64,000 bases of DNA, taken from positions 1 to 64,000 of the forward strand of contig NZ_JAFCMB010000007.1 of assembly GCF_018130145.1 (NCBI RefSeq), given 5' to 3'. Made by a program: the position numbers and the translations under genes. Origin of the DNA: Bradyrhizobium sp. AUGA SZCCT0176 (GTDB lineage: Bacteria > Pseudomonadota > Alphaproteobacteria > Rhizobiales > Xanthobacteraceae). This document shows positions 27,046-35,095 of the stretch, piece after piece. Under the pieces are notes generated by a model. The model was not told the origin of the DNA. It saw only the letters and a program-made list of their open reading frames with translations, and searched no databases. Positions within the stretch are counted from its first letter, which is position 1; each line of letters opens with the position of its first letter.

Positions 27046-27993
27046 ATGACACCCCGCCTGATTCTGATCCCGCTCCTGGTCTTGATCGGTCTCGCCAATG
27101 CCAGCATGGCATGGGCGCAGGACAAGGGCAGCGTCGACCCCAAGCCGCTGCCGCCGCTGGCCAACCCCAACGACCCCAACATCGGCGCCAAGGAATTGTT
27201 CGGCCGCAAGCTGCTGCCGGCGGCGGCGCCGACGCGGGTGCTCGGCTTTTACGCCCATGGCTGCATCGCGGGCGCGGAGGGACTGCCGATCAACGGCGAC
27301 ACCTGGCAGGTGATGCGGCTGTCGCGCAACCGCTACTGGGGGCATCCGGACATGGTCGCGCTGGTGAAGCGGCTGGCCAACAAGGCGCACAAGGATGCCG
27401 GCTGGCCCGGCATTCTGGTCGGCGACATGTCGCAGCCGCGCGGCGGCCCGATGTTGACAGGCCATGCCAGCCATCAAGTGGGGCTGGACGCCGACATCTG
27501 GCTGACGCCGATGCCGAACCGCCGCTTTTCGCGCAACGAACGCGAGGAAACGTCGGCGGTCATGATGGTGCGCTCCGACCGGCTCGACATCGATCCCAAA
27601 GTGTTCACACCAAGCCATCTGGTGGTGATCCGCGCCGCCGCGCAGGAGCCGACGGTGCAGCGCATCTTCGTCAATGCCGCGATCAAGAAGGCGCTGTGCC
27701 GCGAGGCCAAGGGCGATCGCAGCTGGCTGCACAAGGTGCGGCCGATGTACGGCCACGACTATCATTTCCACATCCGGATCAAATGCCCGCCCGGCGCCGG
27801 TGAATGCGAGAGCCAGCCCGATCCGACCGAAGGCGAAGGCTGCAGCGCCGGCGACCTCGCCTTCTGGTTCAAGGATTCCGTGCTCCATCCGAAGCCGCCG
27901 CTCATCCCGCCGAAACCAAAGCCGCCGATGACGATGGCGCAGCTCCCCCCGGCCTGCAAAGCGGTGCTGACCGCACCGGATGCAAAGCAATAG
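27046..27993 (+). CDS. mepA: Penicillin-insensitive murein endopeptidase (MepA, peptidase M74)
   Basis: Secreted zinc endopeptidase of 315 residues. The signal peptide ends near ASMAWAQD. The M74 zinc ligands are visible in MLTGHASHQVGLDADIW (His and Asp) and YGHDYHFHIRIKCP (His). It cleaves D-Ala-mDAP cross-links in peptidoglycan. The C-terminus is proline/lysine rich (PPLIPPKPKPPMT). It lies near an L,D-transpeptidase, so two cell-wall enzymes occur within 2 kb but in opposite directions. Confidence 0.95.
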   Translation: MTPRLILIPLLVLIGLANASMAWAQDKGSVDPKPLPPLANPNDPNIGAKELFGRKLLPAAAPTRVLGFYAHGCIAGAEGLPINGDTWQVMRLSRNRYWGHPDMVALVKRLANKAHKDAGWPGILVGDMSQPRGGPMLTGHASHQVGLDADIWLTPMPNRRFSRNEREETSAVMMVRSDRLDIDPKVFTPSHLVVIRAAAQEPTVQRIFVNAAIKKALCREAKGDRSWLHKVRPMYGHDYHFHIRIKCPPGAGECESQPDPTEGEGCSAGDLAFWFKDSVLHPKPPLIPPKPKPPMTMAQLPPACKAVLTAPDAKQ

Positions 27994-28152
27994 CCGCCAT
28001 TTCATTCTCGTCCGCAATGCGCTAGTGTTGAAGCGCCTCACGCCGTAAGCGCGGGCGGACTTCCTGGACGACGGTCCTTAGCTTCACATCTCAACCGATA
28101 GCCACCCTGTGCGCGGCCAAGCTGCGCGCAGCATCAATTCGTGAGGACCGTC

Positions 28153-28362
28153 ATGCGCATCAGTGCACGCAACCAGATCAAGGGCACCGTCGTCGAAGTC
28201 AGGAAAGGCGCGACCACCTCGCATGTCCGCGTCGATATCGGCAATGGCCAGATCATCACCTCCTCGATCACCAACGAAGCCGTCGATGACCTCGGCATCA
28301 AGACGGGTGGCAAGGCCATCGTTGTGATCAAGGCCTCGGATGTCATGATCGCGGTGGACTGA
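28153..28362 (+). CDS. Stand-alone TOBE/Mop molybdate-binding protein
   Basis: The 69-residue single Mop domain opens with MRISARNQIKGTVVEV and ends in VVIKASDVMIAVD, the typical molbindin fold. The start is the ATG with GAGG ten bases upstream. Molbindins oligomerise and store or buffer molybdate in the cytoplasm. It heads a plus-strand run that leads to modABC. The ModC encoded at 30551-31225 lacks the usual TOBE domain, so this protein may supply the missing molybdate sensor in trans. Confidence 0.9.
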   Translation: MRISARNQIKGTVVEVRKGATTSHVRVDIGNGQIITSSITNEAVDDLGIKTGGKAIVVIKASDVMIAVD

Positions 28363-28363
28363 C

Positions 28364-28867
28364 ATGCGCGTAATCCTGCTGGTGGCGCTGCTGTTCGGCG
28401 CCGCGCCCGCTCTTGCCGCCGAAGAGCCGAGCGGCTGCGACAAGTTCAAATGGCCGATCGAGCGCGAACGCGCGATGCTGACCGCGCCGGATCGCGCCAC
28501 GCTTGCGTCAGGCGTTGAACTCGGGACATTGCCGTCAACGGGCCTGACACTCGCCATGGTCGCGCCCGCGGACGCCAGGCTGCCGACGCCGCCGGAGCGC
28601 GCGCCGAAGGAAGGCAGCTTTGCCGGCTTCGTCAGCGTGAAGGCGCCGCCGAAAGCGGGCCTCTACAGCATCAGCCTGTCCTCGGGCGGCTGGGTCGACG
28701 TGGTGCAAAACGGCAGCTTCCTGAAACCGAAGGCGCACAGCGGCGCGACCGACTGCGACGGCATCCGCAAGACCATGAAATTCGAGCTGTCGGCGAACCC
28801 GTTCGTGCTGCAGATCAGCGGGACCAGGGAGAATTCGATCTCGATCGCGATCCTGCCGACCGAATAG
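28364..28867 (+). CDS. Hypothetical secreted protein in the molybdate cluster
   Basis: The 167-residue protein has a clean signal peptide (LLVALLFGAAPALAAEE). Two cysteines (SGCDKFKW and ATDCDGIRK) could form a disulphide. The body is rich in beta strands (GLYSISLSSGGWVDVV, FVLQISGTRENSISIAIL). The start follows the Mop stop by one base, implying coupling. I do not recognise the family. Position between mop and modA suggests a periplasmic role linked to molybdate, but that is inference only. Confidence 0.75.
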   Translation: MRVILLVALLFGAAPALAAEEPSGCDKFKWPIERERAMLTAPDRATLASGVELGTLPSTGLTLAMVAPADARLPTPPERAPKEGSFAGFVSVKAPPKAGLYSISLSSGGWVDVVQNGSFLKPKAHSGATDCDGIRKTMKFELSANPFVLQISGTRENSISIAILPTE

Positions 28868-29067
28868 GCCAAGGTGTGAGACGAGAAGTCCCTTTGAGGT
28901 CTCTTTACCCGGCCGGTCAGCCTGCTATTGTTCCGGTCAGCGATATCCCGACCGACCGTAAGTCATCGGGATTGCCGGAACGGCGCTTCCGCCTGTCGCA
29001 TCCCTGACCCAACCAATGCCTGATTTGCGCGCGCCAACCGCGCCGCAGACTCGCACGGAGCGCCAAC

Positions 29068-29853
29068 ATGTATCGTCCCGCCGGAATTTTTGCCGCCTTT
29101 TTCATTCTGTTTGGCGCGATCCATTCGCCCGCTGCGGCGCAGGACAAGACCATCACGGTGTTCGCCGCCGCCTCGATGAAGAATGCGCTCGACGACATCG
29201 ACGCCGCCTATACCGCCAGGACCGGCGTCAAGGTCACGGTAAGCTATGCCGCGAGCTCGGCACTGGCAAAACAGATCGAACAGGGCGCGCCGGCCGACGT
29301 CTTCATCTCCGCCGACACCGACTGGATGGATTACGCGATCGGAAAGAAAACCATCAACGAGCCGACCCGGGTCAACCTGCTCGGCAATTCCATCGTGCTG
29401 ATCGCGCCGAAGGATTCCAAGATCGACAATGTCAGCATCGGCGCGGGCTTCGACCTCGCCAAGCTCGCGGGTGACGGCAGGATCGCGACCGGCGACGTCA
29501 AATCCGTGCCGGCCGGAAAGTACGCCAGGGCCGCGCTGGAGAAACTCGGCTCCTGGCAGGCGGCCGAGCCGAAATTCGCGATGGCCGACAGCGTGCGCGC
29601 GGCGCTGACGCTGGTGGCGCGCGGTGAAGCCACACTTGGCATCGTCTACTCCACCGACGCCAGGGTCGAGCCCGGCGTCAAGGTCGTCGGTACCTTCCCG
29701 GGCGATTCCCATCCCGCGATCATTTATCCGGTCGCAGCGACCACGACCGCCAGGCCGGAGACGTCGGATTATCTTGCCTTCCTGCGCTCGACCGCGGCCA
29801 AGAACATCCTTGAAAAATACGGCTTCAAGTTCCTGGTCAGTCCCTCGACCTGA
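29068..29853 (+). CDS. modA: Molybdate ABC transporter substrate-binding protein ModA
   Basis: Periplasmic molybdate-binding protein of 261 residues. The signal peptide ends at SPAAAQD, and the mature protein begins ITVFAAASMKNALDDI, the ModA hallmark with the ligand-binding serine. YAASSALAKQIEQGAPADVFISAD and ATLGIVYSTDA complete the family pattern. A GGAG lies 8 bases before the ATG. Its stop overlaps the modB start (TGATG). Confidence 0.96.
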   Translation: MYRPAGIFAAFFILFGAIHSPAAAQDKTITVFAAASMKNALDDIDAAYTARTGVKVTVSYAASSALAKQIEQGAPADVFISADTDWMDYAIGKKTINEPTRVNLLGNSIVLIAPKDSKIDNVSIGAGFDLAKLAGDGRIATGDVKSVPAGKYARAALEKLGSWQAAEPKFAMADSVRAALTLVARGEATLGIVYSTDARVEPGVKVVGTFPGDSHPAIIYPVAATTTARPETSDYLAFLRSTAAKNILEKYGFKFLVSPST

Positions 29854-30548
29854 TGTTCGATATCTCGCCGACGGAATGGACGGCGATCCTGCTCTCACTG
29901 CGGGTCGCCATCATCGCAACGCTGGTGGCGACGCCGTTCGGCATCGCGCTGGCGTGGCTGCTGGCGCGGCACAATTTCTGGGGCAAATCCATTCTCGACG
30001 CACTGGTCCATCTGCCGCTGGTGCTGCCGCCGGTCGTCACAGGCTATCTGCTGCTGCTCACCTTCGGCCGCCGCGGCATGGTCGGCGCGTGGCTGGCCGA
30101 CAATCTCGGCATCGTGTTCGCGTTTCGCTGGACCGGAGCTGCGCTGGCCTGCGGCGTGATGTCGTTTCCGCTTCTGGTGCGGCCGATCCGGCTGTCGATC
30201 GAGGCGATCGACCGGCGGCTGGAACAGGCATCGAGCACGCTCGGCGCGGCACCGTGGCAGGTGTTTGCCACCGTGACCCTGCCGTTGGCGCTGCCGGGCA
30301 TCCTGGCCGGCATGGTGCTCGGCTTTGCCAAGGCGATCGGCGAGTTCGGCGCCACCATTACGTTCGTCTCGAATATTCCCGGCGAGACCCAGACGATTTC
30401 CTCGGCGATCTATTCGCTGATCCAGACGCCCGACGGCGACCGCGCGGCGGGGCGGCTGGTGCTGATCTCCATCGTGATCGCGATGGGCGCGCTGATCGCA
30501 TCCGAGTGGTTCGCACGGCGCGCCACGCAGCGCCTGCACGGGAACTGA
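29853..30548 (+). CDS. modB: Molybdate ABC transporter permease ModB
   Basis: Inner-membrane permease of 231 residues with about five or six helices. The binding-protein-dependent EAA loop appears as EQASSTLGAAPWQVFATVTLPLALPGILAG, and GEFGATITF is characteristic of ModB. It forms the channel dimer with ModC ATPase. Translation is coupled to modA by a TGATG overlap. Confidence 0.96.
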   Translation: MFDISPTEWTAILLSLRVAIIATLVATPFGIALAWLLARHNFWGKSILDALVHLPLVLPPVVTGYLLLLTFGRRGMVGAWLADNLGIVFAFRWTGAALACGVMSFPLLVRPIRLSIEAIDRRLEQASSTLGAAPWQVFATVTLPLALPGILAGMVLGFAKAIGEFGATITFVSNIPGETQTISSAIYSLIQTPDGDRAAGRLVLISIVIAMGALIASEWFARRATQRLHGN

Positions 30549-30550
30549 CC

Positions 30551-31225
30551 ATGCTGCGCGTCGAGGTCACAAAGCAGCTTGGCGAGTTCTCGCTGGAAGC
30601 CTCCTTCACCAGCGAGGGCCGCGTCACCGGCCTGTTCGGCGCGTCCGGCGCCGGCAAGACCTCGCTGATCAACATGATCGCGGGCTTGCTGCGGCCCGAC
30701 CGCGGCGTCATCATTCTCGACGGCGAAACGCTCGACGACACCTCGACGGGCGCGCACGTGCCGCCGCACCGCCGCCGCATCGGCTACGTGTTCCAGGATG
30801 CCCGGCTGTTTCCGCATCTCGACGTGCGGCAAAATCTCGACTACGGCCGGCGCATGAACAGCCTCGCCGAGGATCCGGCGCAGCATGCGCGCATCACCGA
30901 CCTGCTCGACATCGGCGGCTTGCTGGATCGCCGGCCCGGAAAACTCTCCGGCGGCGAGCGTCAGCGCGTCGCGCTCGGCCGCGCGCTGTTGTCGAAGCCT
31001 CGATTGCTGCTGCTCGATGAACCGCTGGGATCGCTTGATGAGGGACGCAAGATCGAAATCCTGCCCTATCTGATCCGACTGCGCGACGAAGGCATCCCGA
31101 TGGTCTATGTCAGCCACGATGCCGCGGAGCTGCGCCAGCTCGCAACGCAGATCGTGATGCTGCGCAACGGACGCGTCACCGCGCTCGGCGGCGTCAAGGT
31201 GCTGACGAGCAGCACGCCTGCCTGA
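30551..31225 (+). CDS. modC: Molybdate ABC transporter ATPase ModC, short form without TOBE
   Basis: ABC ATPase of 224 residues: Walker A GASGAGKTS, Q loop FQDARLFPH, signature LSGGERQRVALGRAL, Walker B LLLLDEPLGSLD, and switch His in VSHDAAE. Classical ModC is about 350 residues with a C-terminal TOBE domain that binds molybdate and inhibits transport. Here the protein ends shortly after the ATPase domain. The stop is real, with an intergenic region following. The stand-alone Mop at 28153-28362 may stand in for the lost domain. The start is 2 bp after the modB stop. Confidence 0.95.
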   Translation: MLRVEVTKQLGEFSLEASFTSEGRVTGLFGASGAGKTSLINMIAGLLRPDRGVIILDGETLDDTSTGAHVPPHRRRIGYVFQDARLFPHLDVRQNLDYGRRMNSLAEDPAQHARITDLLDIGGLLDRRPGKLSGGERQRVALGRALLSKPRLLLLDEPLGSLDEGRKIEILPYLIRLRDEGIPMVYVSHDAAELRQLATQIVMLRNGRVTALGGVKVLTSSTPA

Positions 31226-31394
31226 TTTCGTCCGTGATCCAGATCACGTTCGATCGGCGCGAAATTCAAGAAATCCAGTGTTTATAAGCACTTCCTGAAC
31301 ACCCGTTCAGAAAAATCTTTCGAACTATTTTCGCGGGCGACGCGTCTCATAAACGCATCAGGCAATCACGCCTAGCACAATGGAGACTACAACT

Positions 31395-31691
31395 ATGTTC
31401 CGTAAAATCGCTCTTGCAGCTGCTGCCGCGATCGCTCTGACCGCTGCTGCTGTTGCCCCGGCTTCGGCCGGTGGTAAGGGTGGCCACGGTCATGGTGGGC
31501 ATCACGGTCATGGCCATCACGGCCATCATCATGGTCATCATCATCACGGTCATGGCCATCATCACCATCACGGCCATCATCACCACGGTCATCATCACTT
31601 CGGATCGTTCTACATCGGCGGAAGCTGCTGGAAGACGGTGTGGTCCGACTTCGGACCGCGTCGCATCTACGTCTGCGGTCGCTATCTGTAA
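31395..31691 (+). CDS. Histidine-rich small secreted protein
   Basis: The 98-residue protein begins with a signal peptide (FRKIALAAAAAIALTAAAVAPASA). A tract of about 45 residues follows that is almost only His and Gly (27 His). The C-terminal domain of about 25 residues has two cysteines (SCWKTVW and YVCGRYL). The His-rich tract should bind metal ions such as nickel, zinc or copper in the periplasm. An inverted repeat CTGAAC/GTTCAG lies upstream near 31300, and a strong terminator follows at 31708, so it is monocistronic. The function beyond metal binding is unknown. Confidence 0.8.
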   Translation: MFRKIALAAAAAIALTAAAVAPASAGGKGGHGHGGHHGHGHHGHHHGHHHHGHGHHHHHGHHHHGHHHFGSFYIGGSCWKTVWSDFGPRRIYVCGRYL

Positions 31692-31707
31692 GCTGACGGC
31701 CATCGCA

Positions 31708-31745
31708 AGAAGGCCTCAGCCGAAGGCTGGGGCCTTCTCCCTTTC
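31708..31745 (+). terminator. Terminator after the His-rich protein gene
   Basis: Fourteen-base stem AGAAGGCCTCAGCC / GGCTGGGGCCTTCT (one G-U pair) with a GAA loop, followed by CCCTTTCTG. It lies 17 bp after the stop codon. Confidence 0.8.
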
Positions 31746-31784
31746 TGCAGCGCTCGCCGTGACGAAGTTTGGCGAAGCGACATC

Positions 31785-32690
31785 CTAGCTCGTGCGTTTG
31801 CCCGCAGGATGCTCACCCAGCAAGTCGCGCAGCGCCTGAATCTTCGGCGAACCCGCGCCCTTGCGCCAGATCAGGTAGGTATCCGCCCTGTTCTCGCCCG
31901 GCGGCAACCGGTGCACCCGCAAGCGTTTGCTCTCCGGAAACGTGGTGAGAACACTTTTGGGCAGCAGCGCGACGCCCATTCCTGCAGCGACGCATCCGAG
32001 CATCGCGTGATAGGAGCCGAGCTCAATCGTGCGCTCCGGCATCTGGTCGCGAAGCGCGTACCAATCCTCCAGCCGTTTGCGATGCGGACAACCATGCTCG
32101 AAGGCAATGATGGTTCGCGGGAAATACTCCTTCTTGCCTTTGTCCTTGCCTTTACTCCTGCCTTGGCCGATCGCCGGCGTGCCGGCAGCGGACACGATCA
32201 CGGGTTCTTCCTCGAACACCGCAACCTTTTCAAACAACGCATCCGCAATCGGCAACGTCACCAGCGCAGCATCGAGCTCGCCGGCCAGGATCGCCTTTGA
32301 AAGCGTCGGGGGATTGCCGGTGCGAAGTTCGAGCTCCACTTCCGGATAAAGGCGATGATACTCGCTGACCGGTCCCGGCAAGCGGACGGCCGCGGTGCTC
32401 TCCATCGCCCCCAGCCGAAAGATTCCGCGTGGCCTCGGATCCTGCACCGCGTTGCGCGCCTCGTCGGCCAGCGCGAGCAGCTGGTCCGCGTAGTCGAGCA
32501 GCACCTGCCCCGCCGGTGAAAGATGCAGGCGCTTGCCCTCGCGAATAAAGAGCGGAACGCCGATGTCGTCCTCGAGCTGCTGGATGCGCGTCGTGACATT
32601 GGATTGAACGCGATGCAAATGCTCCGCGGCCCGCGTCACGCCACCCTCGCGGACAACCGCGCTGAAAATCTTCAAATCGGACAGATCCAT
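31785..32690 (-). CDS. LysR-family transcriptional regulator
   Basis: LysR-type regulator of 301 residues. The winged HTH occupies residues 1-60 (MDLSDLKIFSAVVREGGVTR, QSNVTTRIQQLE), and the LysR substrate domain follows. The start was chosen at the ATG with GGAGAG a few bases upstream; a start 13 codons earlier is possible. The insertion GQGRSKGKDKGKKEYFPRT in the effector domain is unusually lysine-rich. The divergent plus-strand neighbour is a small unknown gene with about 125 bp between. The target is unknown. Confidence 0.9.
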   Translation of the reverse strand: MDLSDLKIFSAVVREGGVTRAAEHLHRVQSNVTTRIQQLEDDIGVPLFIREGKRLHLSPAGQVLLDYADQLLALADEARNAVQDPRPRGIFRLGAMESTAAVRLPGPVSEYHRLYPEVELELRTGNPPTLSKAILAGELDAALVTLPIADALFEKVAVFEEEPVIVSAAGTPAIGQGRSKGKDKGKKEYFPRTIIAFEHGCPHRKRLEDWYALRDQMPERTIELGSYHAMLGCVAAGMGVALLPKSVLTTFPESKRLRVHRLPPGENRADTYLIWRKGAGSPKIQALRDLLGEHPAGKRTS

Positions 32691-32816
32691 ACATCTCTCC
32701 ACGGGATCATAATCATCTTTATTATTCATTTTATGTGATCATCGCCACGTCGTAAAGAGACCCCGTCGCAACGCCCGGAAGTATGGAGGCGCCAATCGCG
32801 ATCGATGGAGGTCACG

Positions 32817-33086
32817 ATGCCAGCAGGACATGGAATGCAGGGCTGCCCGTCCGACATCCGCCGGGCCTCGCCAGCCGAGTTTCTCTTGCTGACAGAGCGG
32901 ATCGCCCGAGAGGCGCGGACCGCTCGGGCCGCGGCGATCGGTGACGCTGTCGTTCGAACGTTCACGCGGGCAGTGCGCGGCGTGCGCGTGCTGGTGTCGG
33001 TGGTCCGCACCGCGTTCGCCTTGCGCGACACCCTCATGCCGGCGCGTGAAGGCAGCCGAACGCACCATCCCAATCACCATCAGTGA
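32817..33086 (+). CDS. Small hypothetical protein upstream of a DUF1127 gene
   Basis: The 89-residue protein starts at the ATG with GGAGG seven bases before. It is rich in Arg and Ala, with an internal amphipathic helix (LTERIAREARTARAAAIGDA) and a His/Asn-rich tail (HHPNHHQ). No domain is recognised. Its position directly before a DUF1127 gene suggests a short operon of small basic proteins, as is common in rhizobia. Confidence 0.6.
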   Translation: MPAGHGMQGCPSDIRRASPAEFLLLTERIAREARTARAAAIGDAVVRTFTRAVRGVRVLVSVVRTAFALRDTLMPAREGSRTHHPNHHQ

Positions 33087-33129
33087 CCCCGACGCCACCA
33101 CCGGCGCAAACTCCGAAAGAGACGCGACC

Positions 33130-33381
33130 ATGCTGATCACCATCATGAAGCCGGCTCGACTCAACACAGGCTCTCTTGCCGCGGACGCCTTTCGTGCCCT
33201 GCGAACGGTCTGCGCCAGACTTTGGCGTTGGCGGCAGCAGCGGCTGGCGGCCTCGGAACTGCACAGCCTGAGCGACTACTCGCTGAGAGATATCGGTATC
33301 GCGAGAAGCTACATCGACGAACAGGTACGCCTTTCCGCCAAGCGCTACGCGCGGCCGACCAAGTCAACCGGACTGATCTGA
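33130..33381 (+). CDS. DUF1127 domain small protein
   Basis: Basic protein of 83 residues. The C-terminal DUF1127 motif is clear (LHSLSDYSLRDIGIARSYI) after an arginine-rich helix (LWRWRQQRLAASE). Proteins of this type in Agrobacterium and Rhodobacter influence RNA metabolism, phosphate or stress responses and bind RNA. The start is the ATG at the beginning of MLITIMKPARL; the frame is open upstream. Confidence 0.85.
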   Translation: MLITIMKPARLNTGSLAADAFRALRTVCARLWRWRQQRLAASELHSLSDYSLRDIGIARSYIDEQVRLSAKRYARPTKSTGLI

Positions 33382-33427
33382 GTTCTCATCGCTGCAGCCG
33401 CTTAACCCCTGGGACGGAGAAACTACC

Positions 33428-33718
33428 ATGCCCAAAGCATACTGGATCGTGCGTGTCAGCGTTCATCAGCCAGCGCAATACCCGGATTATCTCGCCGCAG
33501 CGCGTCCGGCCCTCGAAAAATTCGGCGCCCGGTTTGTCGTACGCGGCGGCGCGTTCGAACTGATGGAGGGACAGGCGCGGGAACGCAACGTCGTCGTCGA
33601 GTTCGCCGATTTCGCGACGGCGACCGCCTGCTACCGCAGCGACGAATATCAGAAGGCAAAGGCGATCCGCCAGGCGAACGCGGATGCCGACTTCATCATC
33701 ATCGAGGCCGCCACCTAA
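33428..33718 (+). CDS. DUF1330 domain protein
   Basis: The 96-residue protein has a dimeric alpha/beta-barrel fold of the DUF1330 family: KAYWIVRVSVHQPAQYPDYLAAA, FVVRGGAFELMEGQARERNVVVEF and CYRSDEYQKAKAIRQANADAD. The family function is unknown, though the fold resembles small monooxygenases. A GGACGGAG precedes the ATG. It converges with the CoA transferase gene with a 4-bp overlap of the ends. Confidence 0.88.
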   Translation: MPKAYWIVRVSVHQPAQYPDYLAAARPALEKFGARFVVRGGAFELMEGQARERNVVVEFADFATATACYRSDEYQKAKAIRQANADADFIIIEAAT

Positions 33719-34908
33719 ACGATTTCGCGCGCGCGCAAATCTGCGATCGCGGCCGCATCGTAGCCGAGCGAGGCCAGCACCTCGTCGGTATGGGCGCTGA
33801 GTTCGGGCGCCATGCGGTCGAGCTTGCCACCGCCATGGGCGAGCTGAAATCCGCTGCCGGCGAAACGAAGCCGGCCATAGGGCGTGTCGATCTCCTGAAT
33901 GGCGGCGCGCGCCGCGATCTGCGGATGATCGATCACTTCCTCGACCTTCCAGATGCTGGCGCAGGGCGCGCCGGCAGCTTCCAGGATGGTCTCCCACTCG
34001 CGGGGATCTTTTTTCGATAGCGCGTCCTCGATGATGGCTCGTAGCGCCGGCTCGTTTTCCTGCCGCGCGAACCAGTCGACGAAGCGCGGGTCCTCCAGCG
34101 CATCAGCGCGGCCGAGCGCCTTCATCAGCGACTGATATTGCTTCTCGCTGTTGACGGCGAGCAGCAAATATCCTTCGCCAGCCTTGAACAGGTTGGCGGT
34201 CGGCCGGCGGCTGACGGCCTGATTGCCTGACAGTTGCTGGCGATGGCCGGCGACCGCGTAATCCGCCACCTGACCTGAAAGAAACGCCAGCGTCGCCTCC
34301 AGCATGGAGACGTCGACCATCTGTCCCTTGCCGGTATGGGTGCGCTGGAACAGCGCACTGGAGACACCGAACGCCGCGGTCGAGCCGGACAAGACGTCGC
34401 AGACCGCAAAGCCGGCGCGGGTCGGTCCGGTCTCGGCATGGCCCGTAATGGACATGATGCCTGATAGAGCCTGGATCTTGCCGTCATAGCCGGCGCCAAG
34501 CCGCGCCGGGCCGGTCTGGCCAAAGCCCGAAATCGCGCAATAAATCAGCCGTGGATTGATCGCCGAGAGCGCCGCATAGCCGATTCCGAGCTTGTCCATC
34601 ACGCCGGGACGGAAATTCTCCATCACCACGTCGGCTTGCGCCGCGAGCTGCTTGACGATCGCGATCGCTTCCGGCTTTTGCAGGTCGAGCGTCAGGCTGC
34701 GCTTGTTGCCGTTGATCGCCTGCCAGCCGGGCGCGAGACCGCGCTCGGCCCATTCGCGGGAGAGCGGCGTGCGGCGCATGTCCTCGCCCTCGCGCCGCTC
34801 CACCTTGATGACATCGGCGCCGAGCAGCGCGAGCTGGTAGCTCGCATAGGGGCCGGCCAGCACCTGCGTGAAGTCGAGAATCTTCACGCCTTCGAAGGGT
34901 CGGGTCAC
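33715..34908 (-). CDS. Family III CoA transferase (CaiB/BaiF)
   Basis: CoA-transferase of 397 residues using a GTG start at 34908 with GGAGAG upstream; the longer ATG frame to 35010 would run through a palindromic repeat. Family features are FEGVKILDFTQVLAGPYASYQLALLGADVIKVE, NGNKRSLTLDLQKPE and AGYDGKIQALSGIMSITG, which carries the expected catalytic Asp. It moves CoA between carboxylic acids. It shares orientation with the GrdB-like gene upstream, separated by a repeat of about 160 bp. The substrate is unknown. Confidence 0.92.
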   Translation of the reverse strand: MTRPFEGVKILDFTQVLAGPYASYQLALLGADVIKVERREGEDMRRTPLSREWAERGLAPGWQAINGNKRSLTLDLQKPEAIAIVKQLAAQADVVMENFRPGVMDKLGIGYAALSAINPRLIYCAISGFGQTGPARLGAGYDGKIQALSGIMSITGHAETGPTRAGFAVCDVLSGSTAAFGVSSALFQRTHTGKGQMVDVSMLEATLAFLSGQVADYAVAGHRQQLSGNQAVSRRPTANLFKAGEGYLLLAVNSEKQYQSLMKALGRADALEDPRFVDWFARQENEPALRAIIEDALSKKDPREWETILEAAGAPCASIWKVEEVIDHPQIAARAAIQEIDTPYGRLRFAGSGFQLAHGGGKLDRMAPELSAHTDEVLASLGYDAAAIADLRAREIV

Positions 34909-34930
34909 GTCTGCTCTCTCCCCTGGCTCT

Positions 34931-35090
34931 TCTCCCCTCTCCCCTTGTGGGAGAGGGTGGCACGGACGCGCGAGAGCGCGTTCGTGACGGGTGAGGGGTT
35001 CTCTCCTCACGGCAACATTTCGAGATGAGGATAGAGACCCCTCATCCGGCGCTTCGCGCCACCTTCTCCCACAAGGGGAGAAGGGAAGTA
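34931..35090. repeat. Rhizobial palindromic repeat pair between CoA transferase and GrdB-like genes
   Basis: The left unit contains CTCCCCTTGTGGGAGAGGGTGGC and the right unit contains GCCACCTTCTCCCACAAGGGGAG, which are inversely complementary. Between them lie GCGCGAGAGCGCG and GCGCTTCGCGC palindromes. This is the well-known intergenic RPE-type of rhizobia. It can fold into a long stem in the transcript between the two genes. Confidence 0.85.
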
Positions 35091-35095
35091 GAGCC

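Noticed and set aside
27111..27803. Second-frame 230-codon open frame within mepA
   Set aside because: It lies in another frame of a gene with clear M74 metal motifs and shows no domain.
34931..35010. N-terminal extension of the CoA transferase to an ATG at 35010
   Set aside because: The extension would be encoded by a palindromic repeat; the GTG at 34908 has a good ribosome site and fits the family start.
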